A stretch of 64,000 nt of DNA, taken from NCBI GenBank assembly GCA_033782935.1, contig JAWQEG010000623.1, positions 1,010,001-1,074,000 of the forward strand, read 5' to 3'. Every line of letters begins with the position of its first letter. Position 1 is the stretch's first letter. The translations under genes and the position numbers were made by a program. Shown here in pieces: positions 41,401-54,300 of this stretch. The notes below the pieces were generated by a model. That model did no database searches and was not told the origin of the DNA. It saw only the letters and a program-made list of their open reading frames with translations. The DNA is from Petrolisthes cinctipes (Eukaryota; Arthropoda; Malacostraca; Decapoda; Porcellanidae).

Positions 41401-44400
41401 GAATTTTTGGGTGTTTTGAGCCTGCATTTGAGATATAAAAGGGTACTGAAGATGCATACACATAGCGACTTTTTGCACCTAAAATATCGATTTTGAGCAT
41501 GTTTTGGGTCTGTATTTTGAAAACATTCTAGCAAAGAGTAGGCATGAACAGATCGGTTTTGGGACACAATAATATCGAAATTATCGATTTTTAGTATGTT
41601 TTGGGCCTATATTTTGAAAACATTCTAGCACTGAGTAGGCATGTACAGATCGCTACTGGGACCCAAAAATATTGAATTTTCCGTTGTTTTGAGCGTGAAT
41701 TTGAGATTTAAACGGGTTATGAAAATGCATGCAGATATCAACTTAATGCACGTAAAATATCAATTTTGAGCATGTTTTGGGTCTGTATCTTGAAAACATT
41801 CTAGCAAAGAGTAGGCATGTACAGATCGCTTCTGGGACCCAAAAATATCGAATTTTAGGGTGTTTCGAGCCTGAATTTGAGATATAAACGGGTACAGAAC
41901 ATGCATGCACAAATTGACTTGGGACACTTAAAATATCGATTTTTAGCATGTTTTAAGCCTATATTTTATAAACATTCTAGCACTGAGTAGGCATGTACAG
42001 ATCGCTTCTGGGACACAAAAATATCTAATTTTTGGGTGTTTTGAGCCTGAATTTGAGATATAAACGGGTACAGAAGATGCATACACATATTGACTTTTTG
42101 CACCTAAAATATCGATTTTAAACATGTTTTGGGTCTGTATATTCAAAACATTCTAAGAAGGAGTAGGCATATACAGATCGCTTCTGGGACACAAAAATAT
42201 CTAATTTTCGAGTGTTTTGAGTCTGAATTTGAGATATAAACGGGTACAGAAGATGCAAGAATATATCGACTTTTGGCACCCAAAATATCGATTTTTAGCA
42301 TGTTTTGGGCCTATATTTTGAAAATACTCTAACACGGAGTAGGCATGTACAGATCGCTTCTGGGACCCTAAAATATTGAATTTTCCGTTATTTCGAGCGT
42401 GAATCTGATATTTAAACGGGTACTGAAGATGCATGCAGATATCGACTTAATGCAAGTAAAATATCAATTTTTGAGCATGTTTTGGGTCTGTATCTTGAAA
42501 ACATTTTAGCAAGGAGTAGGCATGTACAGATCGCTTCTGGGACCCAAAAATACCGAATTTTTTTGGTGTTTTCAGCCTGAATTTGTGATATAAACGGGTA
42601 CAAAAGATGCATGCATATATCGACTTTGGGCACCTAAACTATCGATTTTCAGCATGTTTTTGGCCCCAATTCTGAAAATACTCTAACACGGAGTAGGCAT
42701 GTACAGATTGCTTCAGGGACACAAAAATATCGAATTTTTGGGTGTTTTGAGTCTGAATTTGAGATATAAACGGGTACTGAAGATGCATGCACATATCGAC
42801 TTTAGCATCCAAAATATCGATTTTGAGCATGTTTTGGGCCTGTATTTCGAAAATACTCTAACACGAAGTAGGCATGTACAAATCGCTTATGGGACAAAAA
42901 AATATCGAATTTTCGGGTGATTGGAGCCTTAATTTGAGATATAAATGGGTACAGAAGATGCATGCACATATTGACTTTGGCAACCTATAATATCGATTTT
43001 GAGCATGTTTTGGGTCTGTATCTTGAAAACATTCTAGAAAGGAGTAGGCATGTACAGATCGCTTCTGGGACGAAACAATACCGAATTTTTGGGTGTTTTG
43101 AGCCAGAATTTGAGATATAAACGGGTACAGAAGATGCATACACATATTGACTTTGGCAACCTAAAATATCGATTTTGAGCATATTTTGGGTCTGTATGTT
43201 AAAAACATTCAAAGAAGGAGTAGGTATATACAGATCGCTTCTGGAACCTAAACATATTGAATTTTCGGGAGTTTTGAGCCTGAATTTGGGATATATACGG
43301 GTACAGAAGATCCATGAACATATCGATATTGGGCACCTCAAATATCGATTTTTAGCATGTTTTGGGCCTATATTTTGAAAATATTCTAGCACTGAGTAGG
43401 CATGTACAGATCGCTTCTGGGACCGAAAAATATCGAATTTTCAGGTGTTTTGAGCATGAATTTGATATATAAACGGGTACAAAGATGTACGCACATATCG
43501 ACTTTGGACACCTGAAATATCGATTTTTAGCATGTTTTAGGCCTACATTTTGAAAACGTTCAAGCAAGGAGTAGGCATGTATAGATCGCTTCTGGAACCC
43601 AAAAATATTGAAATTTCGGTAGTTTTGAGCCGGAATTTATAATATAAACAAGTACTGAAGATGCATGCATATATCGACTTTTTACCCCTAAAATACCGAT
43701 TTTGAGCATGTTATGGGTCTTTATCTTGAAAACATTCTAGAAAGGAGTAGGCATGTACAGATCGCTTCTGGGATGCAAAAATACCGAATTTTTGGGTGTT
43801 TTGAGCCAGAATTTGAGATATAAACGGGTACAGAAGATGCATGCATATATCGACTTTGGGCACCTAAACTATCGATTTTCAGCATGTTTTTGGCCCGTAT
43901 TGTGAAAATACTCTAACACGGAGTAGGCATGTACAAATCGCTTCTGGGACACAAAAATATCGAATTTTCGGGTGTTTTGAGTCTGAATTTGAGATATAAA
44001 CGGGTACAGAAGATGCATGCACATATCGACTTTAGCATCCAAAATATCGATTTTGAGCATGTTTTGGGCCTGTATTTTGAAAATACTCTAACACAAAGTA
44101 GGCATGTACAAATTGCATCTGGGACACAAAAATATCGAACTTTCGGGTGATTGGAGCCTGAATTTGAGATATAAATGGGTACAGAAGATGCATGCAGATA
44201 TCGACTTAATGCACGTAAAATATCAATTTTGAGTATGTTTTGGGTCTGTATCTTGAAAACATTCTAGCGAGGAGTAGGCATGTACAGATCGCTTCTGGGA
44301 CCCAAAAATACCGAATTTTCGGGTGTTTTGAGCCTGAATTTGAGATATAAATGGGTACAGAAGATGCATGCATATATCGACTTTGGGCACCTAAACTATC

Positions 44401-44625
44401 GATTTTCAGCATGTTTTGGGCCTATATTTTGAAAATACTCTAACACGGAGTAGGCATGTACAGATCGCTTCTGGGACCCAAAAATACCAATTTATTGGGT
44501 GTTTTGAGCCTGAATTTGAGATATAAACAGGTACAGAAGATGCATGCATATATCGACTTTGGGCACCTAAACTATCGATTTTCAGCATGTTTCGGGCTTG
44601 TATTTTAATAGTACTCTAACACGGA
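38406..44625. repeat. Diverged mosaic satellite
   Basis: Roughly 35 monomers without a sustained local period. There are 97-bp monomers at 39756-39852 and 41543-41639. The part at about 42400-43570 matches 26700-27870 at an offset of 15,703 bp, including the private GTTTTTGGCCCCAATTC and TTTAGCATCCAAAATATC variants. It is therefore a displaced, somewhat diverged copy of the 2,461-bp block. Confidence 0.8.
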
Positions 44626-47598
44626 GTAGGCATGTACAGATCGCTTCTGACACCCAAAAATATCGAATTTTTGGGTGTTTTGTGCCAGAATTTGAGATAT
44701 AAACGGGAACCGAAGATGCATGCACATATCGACTTTGGACACCTAAATTATCGATTTTTAGCATGTTTTGAGCATATTTTTTGAAAACATTCTTGCACTG
44801 TGTAGGCATGTAGGCCTACAGATTGCTTCTGGAACCCAAAAATAACAAATTATTGGGTGTTTTGAGCCTGAATTTGAGATATAAACGGGTACAGAAGATG
44901 CATGCATATATCGACTTTGGGCACCTAAACTATCGATTTTTAGCATGTTTTGGGCCTATATTTTAGAAATATTCTAGCAATGATTAGACATGTACAGATC
45001 GCGTCTGGGACCCAAAAATATCGAATTTTCGGGTGTTTTCAGCCTGAATTTGGGATATAAACGGGTACAGAAGATGTATACACATATTGACTTTGGCAAC
45101 CTATAATATCGATTTTGAGGATGTTTTGGGTCTGTATCTTGAAAACATTCTAAGAAGGAGTAGGCATGTACAGATCCCTTCTGGAACCCAAAAATATTGA
45201 ATTTTCGGGAGTTTTGAGCCTGAATTTGGGATATAAACAGGTACAGAAGATCCATGCACATATCGACATTGGGCACCTAAAATATCGATTTTTAGCATGT
45301 TTTGAGCCTATTTTTTGAAAATATTCTAGCACTGAATAGGCATGTACAGATCGCTTCTGGGACCGAAAAATATCAAATTTTCAGGTGTTTTGAGCCTGAA
45401 TTTTGGATAGAAACGGGTACAAAATATGTATGCACATATCGACTTTGGGCACACAAAATATCGATTTTTAGCATGTTTTGGGCCTGTATTTTGAAAATAC
45501 TCTAACACGGAGTAGGCATGTACAGATCGCTTCTGGGACCGAAAAATATCGAATTTTTGGGTGTTCTGAGCCTGAATTTGGGATATAAACGGGTACAAAA
45601 AATGTATGGACATATCGACTTTGGACACCTAAAATATCGATTTTTAGCATGTTTTAAGCCTATATTTTGAAAACATTCTACCATGAATAGACGTGTACAG
45701 ATCGGTTCGGGGACCCAAAAATATTGAATTTTCGGGTGTTTTGAGCCTGAATTTGAGATATAAACGGGTACTGAAGATGCATGCAGATATCGACTTAATG
45801 CACATAAAATATCAATTTTGAGCATGTTTTGGGTCTGTATCTTGAAAACATTTTAGCAAGGAGTAGGCATGTACAGATCGCTTCTGGGACCCAAAAATAC
45901 CGAATTTTTGGGTGTTTTAAACCTGAATTTGAGATATAAACGGGTACAGAAGATGCATGCATATATCGACTTTGGTCACCTAAACTATCGATTTTCAGCA
46001 TGTTTTGGGTATGTATTTTGAAAGTACTCTGACACGGAGTAGGCATGTACAGATCATTCTGGGACCCAAAAATATCGAATTTTTCGGGTGTTTTGAGCCA
46101 GAAGTTGAGATATAAACGGGTACAGAAGATGCATGCCCATATCGACTTTGGGCACCCAAAATATCGATTTTTAGCATATTTTGAGCCTATATTTTAAAAA
46201 AACATTCTAGCACTGAGTAGGCATGTACAGATCGCTACTGGGACACTTAAAATATTGAATTTTCGGGTGCTCTGAGCCTGAAATTGAGATATATAATGGG
46301 TACAGTAGATGCATACACATATCGACTTTGGGCATCCAAAATATTGATTTTTAGCATGTTTTGGGCCTATATTTTGAAAATATTCTAGCAATATGTAGTC
46401 ATGTACAGATCGCTTCTGGGACATAAAAATATCGAATTTTTGGGTGTTTTCAGCCTGAATTTGGGATATATACGGGTAAAGAAGATGCATACACATATCG
46501 ACATTGGGCATCTAAAACATCGATTTTTAGCATGTTTTGGGCCTATATTTTGAAAATATTCTAGCACTGAGTAGGCATGTACAAATCGCTTCTGCGACCG
46601 AAAAATATCGAATTTTCAGGTGTTTTGAGCCTGAATTTGAGATATAAACGGGTACAAAACATGTATGCACATATCGACTTTGGGCACACAAAATATCGAT
46701 TTTTAGCATGTTTTGGGCCTTAATTTTGAAAATACTCTAATACGGAGTAGGTATGTACAGATCGCTTCTGGGACCCAAAAATATCGAATTTTTGGGTGTT
46801 CTGAGCCTGAATTTGGAATATAAACGGGTACAAAAAATGTATGGACATATCGACTTTGGACACCTAAAATATCGATTTTTAGCAAGTTTTAAGCCTATAT
46901 TTTGAAAACATTCTAGCACTGAATAGACGTGTACAGATCGGTTCGGGGACCCAAAAATATTGAATTTTCGGGTGTTTTGAGCTTGAATTTGAGATATAAA
47001 CGGGTACTGAAGATGCATGCAGATATCTACTTAATGCACATAAAATATCAATTTTGAGCATGTTTTGGGTCTGTATCTTGAAAACATTTTAGCAAGGAGT
47101 AGGCATGTACAGATCGATTCTGGGACCCAAAAATACCGAATTTTTGGGTGTTTTAAACCTGAATTTGAGATATAAACGGGTACAGAAGATGCATGCGCAT
47201 ATCGACTTTGGGCATCTAAAATATCGATTTTCAGCATATTTTGGGCATGTATTTTGAAAATACTCTAACACGGAGTAGGCATGTACAGATCGCTTCTGGG
47301 ACCCCAAAATATCGAATTTTCGGGTGCTTAGGGCCAGAATTTGAGATATAAACGGGTACAGAAGATGCATGCACATATCGACTTTTGGGCACCTAAAAGA
47401 TCGATTTTCAGTATGTTTTTGGCCTGCATTTTGAAAATACTCTAACACGGAGTAGGCATGTACAGATCACTTCTGGGACCCCTAAATATCGAATTTTCGG
47501 GTGTTTTGGGCCTGAATTTGAGATATCGCCTTTACGCACCTAAAATATCGATTTTGAGCATGTTTTGAGCCTATATTTTGAAAACATTCTAGCTCTGA
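44626..47598. repeat. 2,973-bp satellite block, copy 1
   Basis: About seventeen monomers, one of them a short 147-bp form (47457-47603, overlapping the border). Landmarks from 44626 onward recur at +2,973 bp with few differences. It contains the TGTAGGCCTACA palindromic insertion at 44809-44820. Confidence 0.87.
44809..44820. other. 12-bp palindromic insertion in a monomer
   Basis: The normal GGCATGTACAGATTG is changed to GGCATGTAGGCCTACAGATTG by six added bases. This creates the perfect palindrome TGTAGGCCTACA. The added bases copy the nearby GTAGGC and its complement, as a templated snap-back insertion would. The change is shared by both 2,973-bp copies (also at 47782-47793), so it predates that duplication. 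Confidence 0.8.
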
Positions 47599-50571
47599 GT
47601 AGGCATGTACAGATCGCTTCTGACACCCAAAAATATCGAATTTTTGGGTGTTTTGTGCCAGAATTTGAGATATAAACGGGTACCGAAGATGCATGCACAT
47701 ATCGACTTTGGACACCTAAATTATCTATTTTTAGCATGTTTTGAGCATATTTTTTTAAAACATTCTTGCACTGTGTAGGCATGTAGGCCTACAGATTGCT
47801 TCTGGAACCCAAAAATAACAAATTATTGGGTGTTTTGAGCCTGAATTTGAGATATAAACGGGTACAGAAGATGCATGCATATATCGACTTTGGGCACCTA
47901 AACTATCGATTTTTAGCATGTTTTGGGCCTATATTTTAGAAATATTCTAGCAATGATTAGACATGTACAGATCGCGTCTGGGACCCAAAAATATCGAATT
48001 TTCGGGTGTTTTCAGCCTGAATTTGGGATATAAACGAGTACAGAAGATGTATACACATATTGACTTTGGCAACCTATAATATCGATTTTGAGGATGTTTT
48101 GGGTCTGTATCTTGAAAACATTCTAAGAAGGAGTAGGCATGTACAGATCCCTTCTGGAACCCAAAAATATTGAATTTTCGGGAGTTTTGAGCCTGAATTT
48201 GGGATATAAACAGGTACAGAAGATCCATGCACATATCGACATTGGGCACCTAAAATATCGATTTTTAGCATGTTTTGAGCCTATTTTTTGAAAATATTCT
48301 AGCACTGAGTAGGCATGTACAGATCGCTTCTGGGACCGAAAAATATCAAATTTTCAGGTGTTTTGAGCCTGAATTTTGGATAGAAACGGGTACAAAATAT
48401 GTATGCACATATCGACTTTGGGCACACAAAATATCGATTTTTAGCATGTTTTGGGCCTGTATTTTGAAAATACTCTAACACGGAGTAGGCATGTACAGAT
48501 CGCTTCTGGGACCGAAAAATATCGAATTTTTGGGTGTTCTGAGCCTGAATTTGGGATATAAACGGGTACAAAAAATGTATGGACATATCGACTTTGGACA
48601 CCTAAAATATCGAATTTTAGCATGTTTTAAGCCTATATTTTGAAAACATTCTACCATGAATAGACGTGTACAGATCGGTTCGGGGACCCAAAAATATTGA
48701 ATTTTCGGGTGTTTTGAGCCTGAATTTGAGATATAAACGGGTACTGAAGATGCATGCAGATATCGACTTAATGCACATAAAATATCAATTTTGAGCATGT
48801 TTTGGGTCTGTATCTTGAAAACATTTTAGCAAGGAGTAGGCATGTACAGATCGCTTCTGGGACCCAAAAATACCGAATTTTTGGGTGTTTTAAACCTGAA
48901 TTTGAGATATAAACGGGTACAGAAGATGCATGCATATATCGACTTTGGTCACCTAAACTATCGATTTTCAGCATGTTTTGGGTATGTATTTTGAAAGTAC
49001 TCTAACACGGAGTAGGCATGTACAGATCATTCTGGGACCCAAAAATATCGAATTTTTCGGGTGTTTTGAGCCAGAAGTTGAGATATAAACGGGTACAGAA
49101 GATGCATGCCCATATCGACTTTGGGCACCCAAAATATCGATTTTTAGCATATTTTGAGCCTATATTTTAAAAAAACATTCTAGCACTGAGTAGGCATGTA
49201 CAGATCGCTACTGGGACACTTAAAATATTGAATTTTCGGGTGCTCTGAGCCTGAAATTGAGATATATAATGGGTACAGTAGATGCATACACATATCGACT
49301 TTGGGCATCCAAAATATTGATTTTTAGCATGTTTTGGGCCTATATTTTGAAAATATTCTAGCAATATGTAGTCATGTACAGATCGCTTCTGGGACATAAA
49401 AATATCGAATTTTTGGGTGTTTTCAGCCTGAATTTGGGATATATACGGGTACAGAAGATGCATACACATATCGACATTGGGCATCTAAAATATCGATTTT
49501 TAGCATGTTTTGGGCCTATATTTTGAAAATATTCTAGCACTGAGTAGGCATGTACAAATCGCTTCTGCGACCGAAAAATATCGAATTTTCAGGTGTTTTG
49601 AGCCTGAATTTGAGATATAAACGGGTACAAAACATGTATGCACATATCGACTTTGGGCACACAAAATATCGATTTTTAGCATGTTTTGGGCCTTAATTTT
49701 GAAAATACTCTAATACGGAGTAGGTATGTACAGATCGCTTCTGGGACCCAAAAATATCGAATTTTTGGGTGTTCTGAGCCTGAATTTGGAATATAAACGG
49801 GTACAAAAAATGTATGGACATATCGACTTTGGACACCTAAAATATCGATTTTTAGCAAGTTTTAAGCCTATATTTTGAAAACATTCTAGCACTGAATAGA
49901 CGTGTACAGATCGGTTCGGGGACCCAAAAATATTGAATTTTCGGGTGTTTTGAGCTTGAATTTGAGATATAAACGGGTACTGAAGATGCATGCAGATATC
50001 TACTTAATGCACATAAAATATCAATTTTGAGCATGTTTTGGGTCTGTATCTTGAAAACATTTTAGCAAGGAGTAGGCATGTACAGATCGATTCTGGGACC
50101 CAAAAATACCGAATTTTTGGGTGTTTTAAACCTGAATTTGAGATATAAACGGGTACAGAAGATGCATGCGCATATCGACTTTGGGCATCTAAAATATCGA
50201 TTTTCAGCATGTTTTGGGCATGTATTTTGAAAATACTCTAACACGGAGTAGGCATGTACAGATCGCTTCTGGGACCCCAAAATATCGAATTTTCGGGTGC
50301 TTAGGGCCAGAATTTGAGATATAAACGGGTACAGAAGATGCATGCACATATCGACTTTTGGGCACCTAAAAGATCGATTTTCAGTATGTTTTTGGCCTGC
50401 ATTTTGAAAATACTCTAACACGGAGTAGGCATGTACAGATCACTTCTGGGACCCCTAAATATCGAATTTTCGGGTGTTTTGGGCCTGAATTTGAGATATC
50501 GCCTTTACGCACCTAAAATATCGATTTTGAGCATGTTTTGAGCCTATATTTTGAAAACATTCTAGCTCTGA
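47599..50571. repeat. 2,973-bp satellite block, copy 2
   Basis: Second copy, including the palindromic insertion at 47782-47793 and the 147-bp monomer at 50430-50576. It grades into the short-monomer zone, where the 472-bp repeats begin. Confidence 0.86.
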
Positions 50572-50901
50572 GTAGGCATGTACAGATCGCTTCTGGGACC
50601 CAAAAATATCGAATTTTCGGGTGTTTAGGGCCATAATTTGAAATATATACTGGTACAGAAGATGCATGCACATATCGACTTTTGGGCGCCTAAAAGATCG
50701 ATTTTCAGTATGTTTTTGGCCTGTATTTTGAAAATACTCTAACACGGAGTAGGCATGTACAGATCGCTTCTGGGACCCCTAAATATCGAATTTTCAGGTG
50801 TTTTGGGCCTTAATGTGAGATATCGACTTTTTGGCACCTAAAATATCGATTTTTAGCATGTTTTTAGCCTATATTTTGAAAATACTCTAACACGGAGTAG
50901 G
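50430..50901. repeat. 472-bp satellite repeat, copy 1
   Basis: Three monomers of 147, 177 and 148 bp between CATG landmarks at 50430, 50577, 50754 and 50902, repeated at +472 bp with no difference noticed. Confidence 0.88.
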
Positions 50902-51373
50902 CATGTACAGATCACTTCTGGGACCCCTAAATATCGAATTTTCGGGTGTTTTGGGCCTGAATTTGAGATATCGCCTTTACGCACCTAAAATATCGATTTT
51001 GAGCATGTTTTGAGCCTATATTTTGAAAACATTCTAGCTCTGAGTAGGCATGTACAGATCGCTTCTGGGACCCAAAAATATCGAATTTTCGGGTGTTTAG
51101 GGCCATAATTTGAAATATATACTGGTACAGAAGATGCATGCACATATCGACTTTTGGGCGCCTAAAAGATCGATTTTCAGTATGTTTTTGGCCTGTATTT
51201 TGAAAATACTCTAACACGGAGTAGGCATGTACAGATCGCTTCTGGGACCCCTAAATATCGAATTTTCAGGTGTTTTGGGCCTTAATGTGAGATATCGACT
51301 TTTTGGCACCTAAAATATCGATTTTTAGCATGTTTTTAGCCTATATTTTGAAAATATTCTAGCACTGAGTAGG
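50902..51373. repeat. 472-bp satellite repeat, copy 2
   Basis: Second 147/177/148 triplet directly after the first. The following monomer at 51374 is already of a different variant. Confidence 0.87.
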
Positions 51374-54300
51374 CATGTACAGATTGCTTCTGGGACCCCA
51401 AAATATTGAATTTTCGGGTGTTTTGAGCCTGAATTTGAGATATAAACGGGTACAGAAGATACATGCACTTATTGACTTTGGGCATCTAAAATATCGATTT
51501 TCAGCATGTTTTGGGCATGTATTTTGAAAATACTCTAACACGGAGTAGGCATGTACAGATCGCTTCTGGGACCCCTAAATATCGAATTTTCGGGTATTTT
51601 GAGCTTGAATTTGAGATTTAAACGAGTACAGAAGATGCATGCACATATCGACTTTTGGGCACCTAAAATATCGATTTTGAGCATGTTTTGAGCCTATATT
51701 TTGAAAACATTCTAGCACTGAGTAGGCATGTACAGATCGCTTCTGGAACCCCTAAATATCGAATTTTCGGGTGTTTTGGACCTGAATTTGAGATATCGCC
51801 TTTACGCACCAAAAATATCGATTTTTAGCATGTTTTGAGACTATATTTTGAAAATATTCTAGCACTGAGTAGGCATGTACAGATCGCTTCTGGGACCCCT
51901 AAATTTCGAATTTTCGGGTGTTTCGAGCTTAAATTTGAGATATAAACGAGTTCAGAGATGCATGCACATATCGACTTTTGGGCACCTAAAATATCGATTT
52001 TGAGCATGTTTTGAGCCTATATTTTGAAAACATTCTAGCACTGAGTAGGCATGTACAGATCGCTTTTGGGACCCAAAAATATCGAATTTTCCGGTGTTTA
52101 GGGCCAGAATTTGAGATATAAACGGTTACAGAAGATGCATGCACATATCGACTTTTGGGCACCTAAAAGATCGATTTTCAGTATGTTTTTGGCCAGTATT
52201 TTGAAAATACTCTAACACGGATTAGGCATGTACAGATCGCTTCTGGGACCCCTAAATATCGAATTTTCGGGTGTTTTGAGCTTGAATTTGAGATATAAAC
52301 GAGTACAGAAGATGCATGCACATATCGACTTTGGGCATCTAAAATATCGATTTTCAGCATGTTTTGGGCATGCATTTTGAAAATACTCTAACACGGAGTA
52401 GGCATGTACAGATCGATTCTGGGACCCCTAAATATCGAATTTTCGGGTGTTTAGGGCCTGAATTTGAGATATAAACGAGTACTGAAGATGCATGCACATA
52501 TCGACTTTTGGGCACCTAAAACATCGATTTTGAGCATGTTTTGGGCCTGTATTTTGTAAATACTCTAACACGGAGTAGGCATGTACAGATCGCTTCTGGG
52601 ACCCCAATATATCGAATTTTCGGGTGTTTTGGGCCTGAATTTGAGATATCGCCTTTACGCACCTAAAATATCGATATTTAGCATGTTTTGAGCCTATATT
52701 TTGAAAATATTCTAGCACTGAGTAGGCATGTACAGATCGCTTCTTGGACCCCAAAATATCGAATTTTCGGGTGTTTTGAGCCTGAATTTGAGATATATAC
52801 GAGTACAGAAGATGCATGCGCATATCGACTTTTCGGCACCTAAAATATCGATTTTGAGCATGTTTTGAGCCTATATTTTGAAAACATTCTAGCACTGAGT
52901 AGGCATGTACAGATCGCTTCTGGGACCCCAAAAAATCGAATTTTCAGGTGTTTTGAGCCTGAATTTGAGATATAAACGAGTATAGAAGATGCATGCACAT
53001 ATCGACTTTTGGGCACCTAAAAGATCGATTTTCAGTATGTTTTTGGCCTGTATTTTGAAAATACTCTAACACGGAGTAGGCATGTACAGATCGATTCTGG
53101 GACCCCTAAATATCGAATTTTCGGGTGTTTTGGGCCTTAATTTGAGATATCGCCTTTACGCACCTAAAATATCGATTTTTAGCATGTTTTGAGCCTATAT
53201 TTTGAAAATGTTCTAGCAATGAGTAGTCATGTGCAGATCGCTTCTGGGACCCCAAAATATCGAATTTTCGGGTGTTTTGAACCTGAATTTGAGATATAAA
53301 CGAGTACAGAAGATTCATGCACATATCGACTTATGGGCACCTAAAATATCGATTTGGAGCATGTTTTGAGCCTATATTTTGAAAACATTCTAGCACTGAG
53401 TAGGCATGTACAGATCACTTCTGGGACCCCTAAATATCGAATTTTCGGGTGTTTTGGGACTGAATTTGAAATATCGCCTTTACGCACCTAAAATATCGAT
53501 TTTTAGCATGTTTTGAGCCTATATTTTGAAAATATTCTAATACTGAGTAGGCATGTACAGATCGCTTCTGGGACCCCTAAATATTGAATTTTCGGGTGTT
53601 TTGAGTTTGAATTTGAGATATAAACGAGTACAGAAGATACATGCACATATCGACTTTTGGGCACCTAAAATATCGATTTTGAGCATGTTTTGAGTATATA
53701 TTTTGAAAACATTCTAGCACTGAGTAGGCATGTACAGATCGCTTCTGGGACCCCAAAATATCGAATTTTCGGGTGTTTAGGACCAGAATTTGAGATATAA
53801 ACGAGTATAGAAGATGCATGCACATATCGACTTTTGGGCACCTAAAAGATCGATTTTTAGTATGTTTTTGGCCTGTATTTTGAAAATACTCTAACACGGA
53901 GTAGGCATGTACAGATCGCTTCTGGGACCCCTAAATATCGAATTTTCGGGTGTTTTGGGCCTTAATTTGAGATATAAACGGGTACAGAAGATGCATGCAC
54001 ATATTGACTTTGGGCATCTAAAATATCGATTTTCAGCATGTTTTGGGCATGTATTTTGAAAATACTCTAACACGGAGTAGGCATGTACAGATCGCTTCTG
54101 GGACCCCAAAAAATCGATTTTTCGGGTGTTTTGGGCCTGAATTTGAGATATCGCCTTTACGCACCTAAAATATCGATTTTTAGCATGTTTTGAGCCTATA
54201 TTTTGAAAATATTCTAATACTGAGTAGGCATGTACAGATCGCTTCTGGGACCCCTAAATATCGAATTTTCGGGTGTTTTGAGCATGAATTTGAGATATAA

